Of a stretch of DNA of 52,454 bases, positions 35,701-42,982 are shown one piece after another. The notes under the pieces are model-generated. The model saw only the letters and a list, made by a program, of their open reading frames with translations, made no database searches and had not been told where the DNA came from. Position 1 is the stretch's first letter, and each line of letters opens with the position of its first letter. Position numbers and translations under genes: made by a program. The stretch comes from a virus: the IMG/VR virus record IMGVR_UViG_3300025668_000010, positions 1 through 52,454 of that record; one strand, 5' to 3'.

Positions 35701-38700
35701 GACATTGCTACAGGAGCAACTATTAATGCTGCCAATTTAAGTGGCAGAACTGTCAACCTGCACAGACCATCTATTGTTAACTCTTCCTCGCATACGTGGG
35801 AATTTGCTGGTTCAGGAACTAACTACTTGGCACTGCCTGAAAACGGTGGAACTAAAATTGAAGCAAACGAGCAAGTATCTGAATTCTATGGACGTGTATA
35901 CGTTTCTGGAACTGACGAACTTGGTGACTTTAAGGTTGGAACATTTGCTAAGATTGAGAACAGAACTGGTGCTATCACCTTTACTGGAACGGTTACCATC
36001 TCGGAAGTTGAATTCTTGAAACTGAAAGGTGGCGACGTTGTTGTCACAGGTTTCGATGACTCTAACACACTTGGTGGTGCATCTTCTTCTGACAGTAAGA
36101 TCCCAACCCAGAAGGCAGTTAGAGACTTCATCACTAACAACCTTGGTGCATACATCCAGAAAGAATACTCTACCAACTCTGTTCCTAGAGCACTGGTCGA
36201 ACTAACTGACTCTGGTAAGATCTCCCTAGACCAAATTCCTGCTCTAAGACCATTTGAAGTCTTCACAGTTTCAAACCTATCTGAAAGACTCGACATTGAA
36301 GGAGCACTTGCTGGTGACATCGCAATTCAGCAAGATAATAATACATCATTCATTCTGAATAATGATAATGATAGTTTGTTCTTAGGATTTGCTGTAGATC
36401 CTACACTAACTTTCACTATCAATGATATTTTTGAGGGAAGTATTTCTCAGGGACAAATTCAAGCAACTGAATACAGACAAGGCGTCATGTATCAGATTGT
36501 TATTACTGATCCTGGTTCTGGATATACTATCCCCCCAACTCTTACCATTTCTGGCGGCAACCCAGGACTAGGTGCAATTGCTGCATCTGCAAGTTGCACT
36601 ATTGCAAACGGTCAAGTTGTTACAGTATCGATTGATGAGTTCAATGGATATGTTGGTGGTTTTGGTTATACAACACAACCAACAGTTACATTCACTGCTC
36701 CTCCTGCAGGCGGAACACAAACAACTGGTCTTGCATTAATCGAGAGCAGACTGTATGGTAATATTGTTAACGCTATTAAGATTACAGATACTGATCAAAT
36801 AGAATCTAGTGATCTTCCCGCAGAAACTGTTAACTTAACAAGAACTATCAACACTTCTGCTAGTGATAGTAACAACTGGGTATCACTATCTACCTCAACT
36901 GTTGATGCTAGAGACATCACAGGTGGTCCTATTGCTACGGACCTACTTGCTACCAACTCTACTGCTGCAAACTCCTACACATTCCTGAGAGGTGATCAAT
37001 CTTATGCTCTGGCAGTTCAATCGCTGAAGTCTCCAGAAGAAAGATACTTTGCAAAACTGACTGTTCCTGCTCAGTCTGGTTCAATCAACATGGTCTTTGC
37101 GACCAACCAAAATGCATTGCAGGGTCACCTAATTGTTGATAGTGTTCTTGGAATTCCATCAGAAACTATTATTCAATCTGTAACTACAGAAAGTGGTCTG
37201 ACTACGATTGGATTTGCTCAAGAAAAAGCACTAACCTCAACAATTCCAGCTGGAACAATTATTGAGTTTAGAAGAGCAACATCTCCAATCAGATTTGACT
37301 CTACATTTACCGAAGGTAACTTTATTGAAGAAATCATTATTGCCGATGGTGGTAATGGATTTACCAATGGAGAATATTTCAACCAGAATGTCACAGGTGG
37401 CAATGGTCAAGGATTAAAAGCAACTTATATTGTAGAAAACAATCAAGTTGTTGATGTTCTAATCACTAGTGGTGGTTCTAATTATACTCAAGACTTCTCT
37501 ACTAATCTTGCTCCAACTGTTATAGGAAGTGGAACTGGTCTTGATCTTAGATGTAAGAGATCTACTATTAATAGACAGTATGCAAACGTTACTGTTGATA
37601 TTGATAGAGTTCAAGAAGGTTCTGTTGACCCAGAATACGGAACAGTTGGTGTTGCTAGATTCGATAAGGCACAGTTCTTCATTAACGTTGGTGGAGAAGG
37701 TTCCATCAGACTGAAGACTGCTGCCAACAGTATTGACTCTGGACTAGATGCTGACTTGCTGGATGGCAAGCAAGGTTCTTTCTACCAGAACGCAGGTAGT
37801 TTGACTTCAGGAACACTTGATTCTGATAGATTAGCAGGAAGTTATAATATTAATATTACTGGTCAGTCGCAGAATACTATCAGACTGCTGAGTGGTATTA
37901 ACAACCCCTCCTCTAACCCATCTCCAAATACGTTCAGCACAGGTATTATTTCTGATACCAAGAATAACAACGCCGACCAATTAGTTGATGGCGGAACCAA
38001 GCATATGGTTCTGACCCTAAGATCTGGTCCTGACGCTACATATGGTGGCATTAGACAGTTGGCATTCACAGACAACGACAACATGTGGTTGCGTGGTTCT
38101 GGAACTGGTGTTGCTACATTTGGAACATGGGCTAAAATCTGGACATCAGAAAACGATGGTATTGATACAGGTCTTGATGCTGACCGCCTTGATAATAAGC
38201 AAGGAACATGGTATCAAAATGCTCTAAACATTAACTATGGAACAGTTTCTGCAAATAGATTACCTTCATTCCAAGCAGCAACTTCTTTCAGAAATACCCT
38301 GAAGGTTAAGTCTTTCAATGGTGATCCTAAGTATAACATTTACGTTTCAGGCAGAATTCTATCAACTCTACCTGCACCTAACCCATTCACTCCTGGTAAT
38401 GCGGTTAAAGTTTATAATGCCAACTCACAGGCAATTGGTGATCTTGAAATTGATAACTTGATTATCAACGATGATACTTCAGATAACTTTAACGATTATA
38501 CAATTATCCAAGCAAGACTAATCTCTGGTGGATTTACAGGTGCTCTGACAATTGGAACAGCAAGTAATAGAGTTGAGTTCCAAGACTTTACGATTGCAGA
38601 TGATAACAATATTGATATTGCTACTCTGGAATCCGATGGAGGAACTGCTAATCTACGTATGGGTAGAACAGATGGTAATGCATCTAACCCTGGTATTTAC

Positions 38701-40206
38701 TTCAGTTCTTCTCAACTTGCGGCAAATTACAACTCATCTATTGTTGCAACTGGAGGAACTGGAGTTGATGGTTCTGGAACACTAAATGTTCAAGTTGTTG
38801 ATTCTGACGGATTCACTGTCAAAGGAAACATTATTTGGAATGAAGGTAACGTTGCATTTAATAACACCAATATTGTTACTACTTACGATGCTCTTGGTCT
38901 TCCAACACTAAGAAGCGCAGTAATGCGTGATGGATCTGGTGACTTCTCTGCTAATCAAATTACAGTCAAAGCAGGATTTGATGGTATCGTTGGTGCTTCG
39001 TCACTGAACGTATTGAAATCTGGCGATACAATGACTGGCACCTTGGATATTACAGGTGCTGGTTCTGGTCTATCAGTTCAGGGAATCACTGGTTTGACTG
39101 GTGACGTTACCATGGATAACGATCTTACTATCGGAACTAATGTATTATTCGTAGATGAATCCGAAGAAGAAGTTGGTATCGGAACTCTTGTCCCGACAGA
39201 TAAACTATCTGTGGTTGGTGGTTCCTTCTCTATTGCTTCTGGAAGTGGTTCCAGTTCGATTGGAACTACTAATGGTTTCGGTATTGTATACGATACCACT
39301 AACGGTGTCGCTTATCAAATATCGAAGTCCACTAGTGGAAACACTTCAATCACTTGGGGAACTTCTGAGAGTGGAACTACTAGCAATAAGTTGACTCTTG
39401 ATCCTTCAGGTGATCTTTATCCTCTCCTGGCTACTCAAGATTTGGGTCTGAATGCTACCAATAACAGATGGAGAAATGCATACATCAAAGATGTATATGC
39501 TAAGTCTTCTCTGTCAATTCAAGATGCCACTTCTAATGCAGGAGCTCCTGCATACTTCCTAGGTTCCTCTGGTTTCCGTAACTTCCGAGTTGGTAGTCAA
39601 CTACTATCAGATGGCACATTTGAAATCACTGCAAGCACCGCAGATGGTGGTCAGGCATGGAACTCTACTCCTGCACTGTTCATTCAAGGTTCTACTAATA
39701 GAGTTGCTATAAACACAACTGAGTTTGGTGGAACTGATACATCAGAAACAACTCCTCAAGCTAGACTATATCAATTGAATATTGAAGGTGACCTGAACTT
39801 CAATGGTCAACTCTTCCAAAACAACGAAGAGTTTGTTACTTCAAGATGGACACTGAATAAGACTACTAATAACATCTGGAGACTGTCTAAAGTTGGTGTT
39901 GGCAAATCTGACCCAGTTTATACCTTAGAGACTGCTCCTCTGGTGGTAGATGGATCTCAAGTCAATGACGGTTCAGTTAATGTTGGAGGTTCTACTTTCA
40001 GTTCTGGTGTAAACACTAGTGTTGTGTATGCAAACTCAGATCCTCAGTATATTGATACTTATGGAGTCTTTAAAACTAACAGAAATATAGTCAACGAAAA
40101 TGTTTCAATTCCAGCAGCAACAAACGCTATGAGTGCGGGACCATTGACTATAAATAATGGTATTACCATTACAATCCCTGTAGGATCTAGTTGGAGCGTT
40201 GTGTAA
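29725..40206 (+). CDS. Giant tail-fibre-like structural protein (3493 residues)
   Basis: The longest gene in the window. Order: two GxGY modules (about 62-135); first half of a pectin-lyase-like beta-helix (IYVSSQIGSDLNDGRSAVNPVRTVKRA to GDNLRLVIIRPNNPGKHIF, about 298-390); a helical module split in two; four tandem beta repeats (about 826-1170), with a fifth diverged copy at about 1573-1670; a second, intact helical module (about 1460-1560); second half of the beta-helix (SPYTQNASVISFLGGGGA ... GGYCSITNSATNFG, about 1784-1900); PTQKAVRDFI; more GxGY modules (about 2255-2330, 2538-2600); LDADLLDGKQGSFYQ and a pyocin-knob-like FGTWAKIWTSENDG (about 2798-2811); C-terminal INNGITITIPVGSSWSVV. 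These are fibre-type domains, so a long tail fibre or whisker role is likely. A CTAAATA promoter precedes it. Confidence 0.82.
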   Translation: MSFNINSDKEFIKASKPQIIGTAEFAIKSGVGVDEKEVIRALLDSEEKLPRVGINRTGQRVNNINVLTGGSGYTIRPTVTVSPPPAGVEGAIQALASSFIFNGRVSSIAINNPGKGYSEPPTVTITGGNGAGATAEAFLDTVDFELDINGAIRTSTSIISDTARILNLDIDNFVTPDANFRGPNLKNYMNNTGTIWSANVIVQKDSYRYFGSNVYQAINAGQTGDFAPEHLDGIVLNGEVQLKHIGFRVVDATEFGYNETGEAGVFPRSITPLLGDRSDKIATTEYVLNLATNDVGGRIYVSSQIGSDLNDGRSAVNPVRTVKRAAQLAWETVGVKETLIVSGGDYVEDNPISLPPDASVVGDNLRLVIIRPNNPGKHIFKFGDKNYVTGVTYRDKVDANGDSVATWDFAMVFDDKQRILIDKEANGDFGVNFPTGHQVFGPSKFQINFQNNSGLAQLSSGLEAVGVNTGARGDISNVRFDDLTGNNAYRNGKLDIVITSGSFLSGEGFKYLINGTQGVSLDTSSGTTRANALDNTIVMSTNPVLSNIVPGGYVYLDGTTNALVGNGFYEVLQIDDDDAPAYYVTLAPILGSIGWREEISGNIDIYAASVNEGAFDSTSINSIRAEGEVVYTTEDFDTPLPLSRIDFTLQGTFTDGFQNEIFGDAEDLGGIVFYTNALVGRENTHDFKEGEEILIEGLPTVSPNLSFLNGYQRIYKVIEDPDGRARRFVIPKKVDASFGLNSNNDFDPGQFATVKSATRSVTLSLLNSPNTFPLATPVDRRFQDAVTFIRNNRDFISDEVVGRINDEFKKSYYSVYNIAGTASSQFTPTDVSYNPATGDSVFTVANHGLGLGDGVRIDDDSVVFTCAMDGNLTEHSAPQSHHYSSGKTLPITASTTNTFTVNVGASGPDQQYTPSNATYNPATGDMVLTIGSHGLSIGEGVVIDDNSLSFTCQMDGFDTAKTYPRPGIDPFAGRSIPIKDTSDTTITLYVGVSGANQYFTPSNATYDPVTGDMTVTVGQHGLGVGRSVVLQDESFTFTCALDGNQSNHQYPRPGQDPFAGKSIAITAVGATQHTATDVDYDAVTGDTEITIPSHGFTTGDYIKISDGSLVFTCDLDGNTVQKSYPRASYDYPSNRWLSITVIDSEKFRVNIGASSYEGTHTFVSASSNGIDRQDGTFTINVGTSSDTSAHTFVSASVGAIKHEPQSIHSFQGSTANAIKHLPQSAHTFVRAATGAIKVGGSTFDIYLGTTTDTHTYVSGGTVEYGGSTYSISNFAYDNIVTGVATVTVANPINNITDDATVKLADILLSCANGQKVYPSFSIPVDDTQCKQDVAHFLNALTRDLEFGSNHNMIEAAKKYIVGAKIDYVENEIIQTVRAIEYTTQLAIFAMCNWRIGNRTPGEDVYTPVYSSIPRYFDDTVITTTATDGGTIACSNVESAIRTLSFLYTDVLTNNTSGTNLDAAYLIARNRDLIADLALSDTETLYPSLNLSDTHQRKCRRDISYILGGLIRDLSFGGNSGIVTNAEFYYSGAALTGIDATQLEETRYAYSRVAEYAKSAMRNWSSSTISEVVEVTPTTATYTPASGVVVIQIPTPSTIPDLNDRIAFKEGALTFSCSGGTHASPTPTDRNYGNSLAILNINNIGGGILEITVNVGDPGTGNVPHTFDSALTDGTIIIYNPIDTSNSDIPKTEDWNILLYPTTPLCANVATAIDTSFALLDGILEYADDDQSLTAIQPGETAIDTGTLYDTENIITYPDSYIYDADNQRVAVRGDYDDYPIIEASPYTQNASVISFLGGGGAEVDGNKVKQPNCPFPGLELDGTASFPNQGKSMVAAAFTIVSFGGTGYRVVNDGYTQLVSVFVIFCADGVLAESGGYCSITNSATNFGQFALRAIGYREEPYIFDAGYFSSGSYIRAIVTNVSQTPTGRTILTIENLGREPLEHYILKIDGLRNVDEDTEFFVEEITQVGAGPPFTATCIFDDGSGSPVEMVDIATGATINAANLSGRTVNLHRPSIVNSSSHTWEFAGSGTNYLALPENGGTKIEANEQVSEFYGRVYVSGTDELGDFKVGTFAKIENRTGAITFTGTVTISEVEFLKLKGGDVVVTGFDDSNTLGGASSSDSKIPTQKAVRDFITNNLGAYIQKEYSTNSVPRALVELTDSGKISLDQIPALRPFEVFTVSNLSERLDIEGALAGDIAIQQDNNTSFILNNDNDSLFLGFAVDPTLTFTINDIFEGSISQGQIQATEYRQGVMYQIVITDPGSGYTIPPTLTISGGNPGLGAIAASASCTIANGQVVTVSIDEFNGYVGGFGYTTQPTVTFTAPPAGGTQTTGLALIESRLYGNIVNAIKITDTDQIESSDLPAETVNLTRTINTSASDSNNWVSLSTSTVDARDITGGPIATDLLATNSTAANSYTFLRGDQSYALAVQSLKSPEERYFAKLTVPAQSGSINMVFATNQNALQGHLIVDSVLGIPSETIIQSVTTESGLTTIGFAQEKALTSTIPAGTIIEFRRATSPIRFDSTFTEGNFIEEIIIADGGNGFTNGEYFNQNVTGGNGQGLKATYIVENNQVVDVLITSGGSNYTQDFSTNLAPTVIGSGTGLDLRCKRSTINRQYANVTVDIDRVQEGSVDPEYGTVGVARFDKAQFFINVGGEGSIRLKTAANSIDSGLDADLLDGKQGSFYQNAGSLTSGTLDSDRLAGSYNINITGQSQNTIRLLSGINNPSSNPSPNTFSTGIISDTKNNNADQLVDGGTKHMVLTLRSGPDATYGGIRQLAFTDNDNMWLRGSGTGVATFGTWAKIWTSENDGIDTGLDADRLDNKQGTWYQNALNINYGTVSANRLPSFQAATSFRNTLKVKSFNGDPKYNIYVSGRILSTLPAPNPFTPGNAVKVYNANSQAIGDLEIDNLIINDDTSDNFNDYTIIQARLISGGFTGALTIGTASNRVEFQDFTIADDNNIDIATLESDGGTANLRMGRTDGNASNPGIYFSSSQLAANYNSSIVATGGTGVDGSGTLNVQVVDSDGFTVKGNIIWNEGNVAFNNTNIVTTYDALGLPTLRSAVMRDGSGDFSANQITVKAGFDGIVGASSLNVLKSGDTMTGTLDITGAGSGLSVQGITGLTGDVTMDNDLTIGTNVLFVDESEEEVGIGTLVPTDKLSVVGGSFSIASGSGSSSIGTTNGFGIVYDTTNGVAYQISKSTSGNTSITWGTSESGTTSNKLTLDPSGDLYPLLATQDLGLNATNNRWRNAYIKDVYAKSSLSIQDATSNAGAPAYFLGSSGFRNFRVGSQLLSDGTFEITASTADGGQAWNSTPALFIQGSTNRVAINTTEFGGTDTSETTPQARLYQLNIEGDLNFNGQLFQNNEEFVTSRWTLNKTTNNIWRLSKVGVGKSDPVYTLETAPLVVDGSQVNDGSVNVGGSTFSSGVNTSVVYANSDPQYIDTYGVFKTNRNIVNENVSIPAATNAMSAGPLTINNGITITIPVGSSWSVV
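32200..33230 (+). repeat. Four tandem beta repeats in the giant fibre protein
   Basis: Starts at about 32200, 32458, 32719 and 32941, with unit length 222-261 bases (74-87 residues). Each follows (F/Y)TP(S/T)(N/D)xxYxPxTGDMxxTxxxHGLxxGxxVxxxDxSxxFTCxxDGN, then (in copies 2 and 3) YPRPGxDPFAGxSI and an xxxVGxSGxxQ end. Each copy keeps one cysteine in FTC. A fifth diverged copy lies at about 34435-34740 (FSCSGGTHASP...). Short HTFVSA(S/T)xGAIKH segments follow at 33190-33440. Confidence 0.8.
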
Positions 40207-40212
40207 GAAACT

Positions 40213-40962
40213 ATGAGTAGTATATTTGTAAACAACTTAAAATCTTCTACTGGAAATACAATCCTAATTCCAGCAGGACATTCTCTTTCTTTAGATGGAT
40301 CTATTGTCAGTAATAATTCTTTGCTTCCAAGTCCTTCGGGAAATGCAGGTAAACTTGTCGCTAGCAATGGAAGTAATCTAAACTACGGAGAAACTGGAGC
40401 AAAAGGAATCTTGGTTTTTACGGGACCAGGAACTTATACTCCCAGTTCTGGAACTAGACTAGTTCATGTAAGACTTGTCGGTGCTGGGGGCGGTGCATCT
40501 GGTCACGGAGAGTCTGGAGGATCTGGAGGTTATGCCGAAGGATTTTTTGACATGAGTGGGGTAACTAGTGTATCAATCACCATAGGAACAGGTGGTAGTG
40601 CTACATATTACTCTGGAGGAGCGGGGACTGGACAGTCAACATCCTTTGGAAGTTTCATGACCGCCACAGGGGGTCGCGGAGCAAATAGTAGTCATCAACA
40701 TTGCGGTGGACTACCTGGACTAGGATCAGGTGGTCAGATTAATACGTATGGTGGTGGTGGAACTGGTCATGGATATAACGGCAGGGGTGGTAATAACTTC
40801 TTTGGTGGTCCTGGAGCAACTGGACACCCTCAAGGTGGTTCATTTGCTAACAATCATCAATCGCATACTGTTCCAGGAACAGGTGGTGCTAATGGATGGA
40901 CAAGATCCTATCCAGGTAATGTAGGAACAAGTGGCATGGTAGTTATTTGGGAGTATGCATAA
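40213..40962 (+). CDS. Glycine-rich adhesin-like protein, copy 1
   Basis: A 249-residue protein. The N-terminal 90 residues form a leader shared with copies 2 and 3 (VNNLKSSTGNTILIPAGHSLSLDG, then LVFTGPGTYTPSSG). The C-terminal part is strongly glycine-rich, with GAGGGASGHGESGGSGGYAE, QHCGGLPGLGSGG, YGGGGTGHG and GATGHPQGGSF. Glycine-rich repeats of this kind build polyglycine-type sandwiches in adhesins such as gp38 of T2/S16-like phages, so a fibre-tip receptor-binding role is likely, though inferred. It starts 6 bases after the giant fibre gene and ends directly against copy 2, so all are in one operon. It is a paralogue of the next two genes. Confidence 0.75.
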   Translation: MSSIFVNNLKSSTGNTILIPAGHSLSLDGSIVSNNSLLPSPSGNAGKLVASNGSNLNYGETGAKGILVFTGPGTYTPSSGTRLVHVRLVGAGGGASGHGESGGSGGYAEGFFDMSGVTSVSITIGTGGSATYYSGGAGTGQSTSFGSFMTATGGRGANSSHQHCGGLPGLGSGGQINTYGGGGTGHGYNGRGGNNFFGGPGATGHPQGGSFANNHQSHTVPGTGGANGWTRSYPGNVGTSGMVVIWEYA

Positions 40963-41721
40963 ATGTCTATTTTAAGAGTAAACGAAATTAGATCTCAATC
41001 TGGTAATACAGTTGTTGTTCCTTCTGGTTATCAATTGAGTCTTGATGGAACACTTGTTAACGCAACTTCGTTGCCACCCGATCCATCTGGACAGGGTGGG
41101 AAGTTTGTTCAGTCAACAGGAAGTGGTGTTGTCTGGACTAATGTTGGTCCAGATGCTATTAGAGTATTTAATGCAAGCGGAACTTGGATTAAACCTGCAG
41201 GAATTACAAAAATTCTAGTAAAGATTGTTGGTGGCGGAGGTTCTGGTTCTGGAGTTGGAGAAACTGGGGCAGCAGGTGGATATTCAGAAAAGATTATTGA
41301 CGTTACTAGCGTCAGTAGCGTTTCTGTTACTGTAGGAACAGGAAATACAAACCCAACATATTACTCTAACAGAGCAGGTGCTGGAACAGCAACATCCTTT
41401 GGATCTTACATGACTGCCACAGGAGGAAATGGGGGAAACCAATCACACCAACATTGTGGAGGACTTCCTGGTGTAGGCAGTGGAGGAGATTTCAACATCT
41501 ATGGAGGTGGTGGATGCGGACATATGTATTGGTCTGGACCTCCTGGTGGTAGTTCTTACTGGGGAGGTGCTGGAGCAACTGGACACCCTCAAGGAGGAAA
41601 TTATGCTCATCAACATAGTTCACATGCTCCTCCAGGTTGTGGAGGAAGTGCTGGATACCATACATCACGTTTAGGTGCCAATGGTAGAGATGGTATGGTA
41701 GTAGTATACGAGTTTAAATAA
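40963..41721 (+). CDS. Glycine-rich adhesin-like protein, copy 2
   Basis: A 252-residue paralogue of the gene before it, starting immediately after its stop. Shared features: VNEIRSQSGNTVVVPSGYQLSLDG, a strand FNASGTWIKPAGITKILV that matches copy 3 closely, then GGGGSGSGVGETGAAGGYSE, QHCGGLPGVGSGG, YGGGGCGHMYW and GATGHPQGGNYAHQHSSH. It has additional Cys and His residues in the glycine-rich part (GGGGCGH, PPGCGG) compared with copy 1. The probable role is fibre-tip adhesion, as for copy 1. The DNA around GATGHPQGG is almost unchanged between copies 1 and 2, which suggests recent duplication or exchange. Confidence 0.75.
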   Translation: MSILRVNEIRSQSGNTVVVPSGYQLSLDGTLVNATSLPPDPSGQGGKFVQSTGSGVVWTNVGPDAIRVFNASGTWIKPAGITKILVKIVGGGGSGSGVGETGAAGGYSEKIIDVTSVSSVSVTVGTGNTNPTYYSNRAGAGTATSFGSYMTATGGNGGNQSHQHCGGLPGVGSGGDFNIYGGGGCGHMYWSGPPGGSSYWGGAGATGHPQGGNYAHQHSSHAPPGCGGSAGYHTSRLGANGRDGMVVVYEFK

Positions 41722-41722
41722 A

Positions 41723-42490
41723 ATGTCAACCCTTAATGTAAACCGAATCGAATCAGCAAGTGGAACTGCCATTTTGGTTCCTGCTGGATATAACTTGGAA
41801 GTTGATGGTGCTATCCTCAATAAGGATACTCTACCTCCAAGTCCAGCTGGGCAAGATGGTAAATTTTTGTATACTCCTGACGGATCATCTTTGTCGTGGT
41901 CTGTTGCAGGACCAAAAAGTATTCAGCAATTTACTGCAAATGGAACTTGGACTAAACCAGCAGGAATTTCAAAAATTCTAGTTATGATTCAAGGTGGCGG
42001 TGGTGCTGCTTCTGGTCATGCTGAATCTGGTGGTGCTGGAGGATATTCAGAAAAACTAATCGATGTCAGTAGTGTCTCTTCTGTTCAAGTAACTGTTGGA
42101 ACAGGTTCTACATCTTGGACATATTATTCTGGAGCAGCAGGTGGTGGAAACACTTCTTCTTTTGGAAGTTACATGTCTGCTACAGGAGGAAGAGGTGCCA
42201 ATACTACCAATCAACATTGTGGTGGACTTCCTGGTGTAGGATCTGGGGGAGACATCAATCTTTATGGTGGTGGTGGAACTGGACACATGAGTTGGGCGTG
42301 TGCTAAAGGAGGTAGTTCTTTCTTTGGTGGTGCTGGAGTCTCTGGTCACCCTCAAGGCGGTAACTTTATTAATAACAGTCACGCTCAAGCAGCATATGGT
42401 TGCGGAGGAACTGGTGGTTATACATCTTATTCAAACGTTGTTGGTGCCCAAGGAAGAAATGGCGTCGTAATTGTCTATGAATATGTTTAA
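41723..42490 (+). CDS. Glycine-rich adhesin-like protein, copy 3
   Basis: A 255-residue paralogue, one base after copy 2. It carries VNRIESASGTAILVPAGYNLEVDG, FTANGTWTKPAGISKILV, GGGGAASGHAESGGAGGYSE, QHCGGLPGVGSGGDINLYGGGGTGH and GVSGHPQGGNF. It differs from the others mainly in short segments between the glycine motifs (for example SWACAKGGSSFF and INNSHAQAAYGCGG), exactly where a receptor-binding loop would vary. The three copies may give alternative tips or together form one structure. It is the last gene of the fibre operon; a late promoter box overlaps its stop codon. Confidence 0.75.
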   Translation: MSTLNVNRIESASGTAILVPAGYNLEVDGAILNKDTLPPSPAGQDGKFLYTPDGSSLSWSVAGPKSIQQFTANGTWTKPAGISKILVMIQGGGGAASGHAESGGAGGYSEKLIDVSSVSSVQVTVGTGSTSWTYYSGAAGGGNTSSFGSYMSATGGRGANTTNQHCGGLPGVGSGGDINLYGGGGTGHMSWACAKGGSSFFGGAGVSGHPQGGNFINNSHAQAAYGCGGTGGYTSYSNVVGAQGRNGVVIVYEYV

Positions 42491-42496
42491 TAAATA
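42489..42496 (+). promoter_or_regulatory. Late promoter-like box AATAAATA
   Basis: AATAAATA overlaps the stop codon of the third glycine-rich gene and lies 26 bases before the ATG at 42523. It is one base off TATAAATA. It could drive the fibre-assembly-like gene and the enzyme cassette behind it. Confidence 0.5.
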
Positions 42497-42522
42497 GTAA
42501 TAACGATATTTGTTTAGTAGCA

Positions 42523-42969
42523 ATGAAACATGTTCTTTTAGATAATAGAGGATTGGTATCTGATGTAGTAGATCCTGGAAATGAATTTCCAGTATACAAT
42601 GGACCAGATTCTCCAATCAGATGGGTCACCTGTGATATAGATTCTGTTGACAGCACTTGGATGATGATTGATGGTCAGTGGGTTGCTCCCAATCAAAGAT
42701 ATGAAAATGGACAAAACTTGAAGAGACAAATCTCATATGGAGATGTTGGAGAGCAACTCGATATGATGTATAAAGATATGGTAGACGGTGGAACAAGATG
42801 GAAAGATCATATTGCTAATGTCAAGTCCACTGTCGAATCCGAAAGTGCTTTTGAAGCAAATCCTGCAAACAAAGTAGGCAAGGTAGAAGTAAGACTAGCA
42901 GACGAATCGAATCCATCTTGGAATAAACTGCCCGAAGGTTCAAGAATTATTGAAGTAACTGAAAACTGA
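42523..42969 (+). CDS. Tail-fibre-assembly / XkdW-like protein (putative)
   Basis: A 148-residue protein. The N-terminal half has short strands (MKHVLLDNRGLVSDVVDPGNEF) and a small WMMIDGQWVAPNQ motif. The second half has YGDVGEQLDMMYKDMVDGGTRWKDHIANVKS (about 73-103), a pattern (YGDxxEQLDMxYxDxxxG...W..HI..VK) common in small proteins coded next to phage fibre genes and in XkdW-like proteins. It directly follows the fibre and adhesin genes, where assembly chaperones often lie. It is transcribed from its own late-like box and ends 13 bases before the halogenase gene. Confidence 0.65.
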   Translation: MKHVLLDNRGLVSDVVDPGNEFPVYNGPDSPIRWVTCDIDSVDSTWMMIDGQWVAPNQRYENGQNLKRQISYGDVGEQLDMMYKDMVDGGTRWKDHIANVKSTVESESAFEANPANKVGKVEVRLADESNPSWNKLPEGSRIIEVTEN

Positions 42970-42982
42970 TTATTACTTTGTT

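Noticed and set aside
40213-42490. Glycine-rich genes as low-complexity artefacts
   Set aside because: All three have complete frames, conserved non-glycine motifs and a conserved N-terminal leader.
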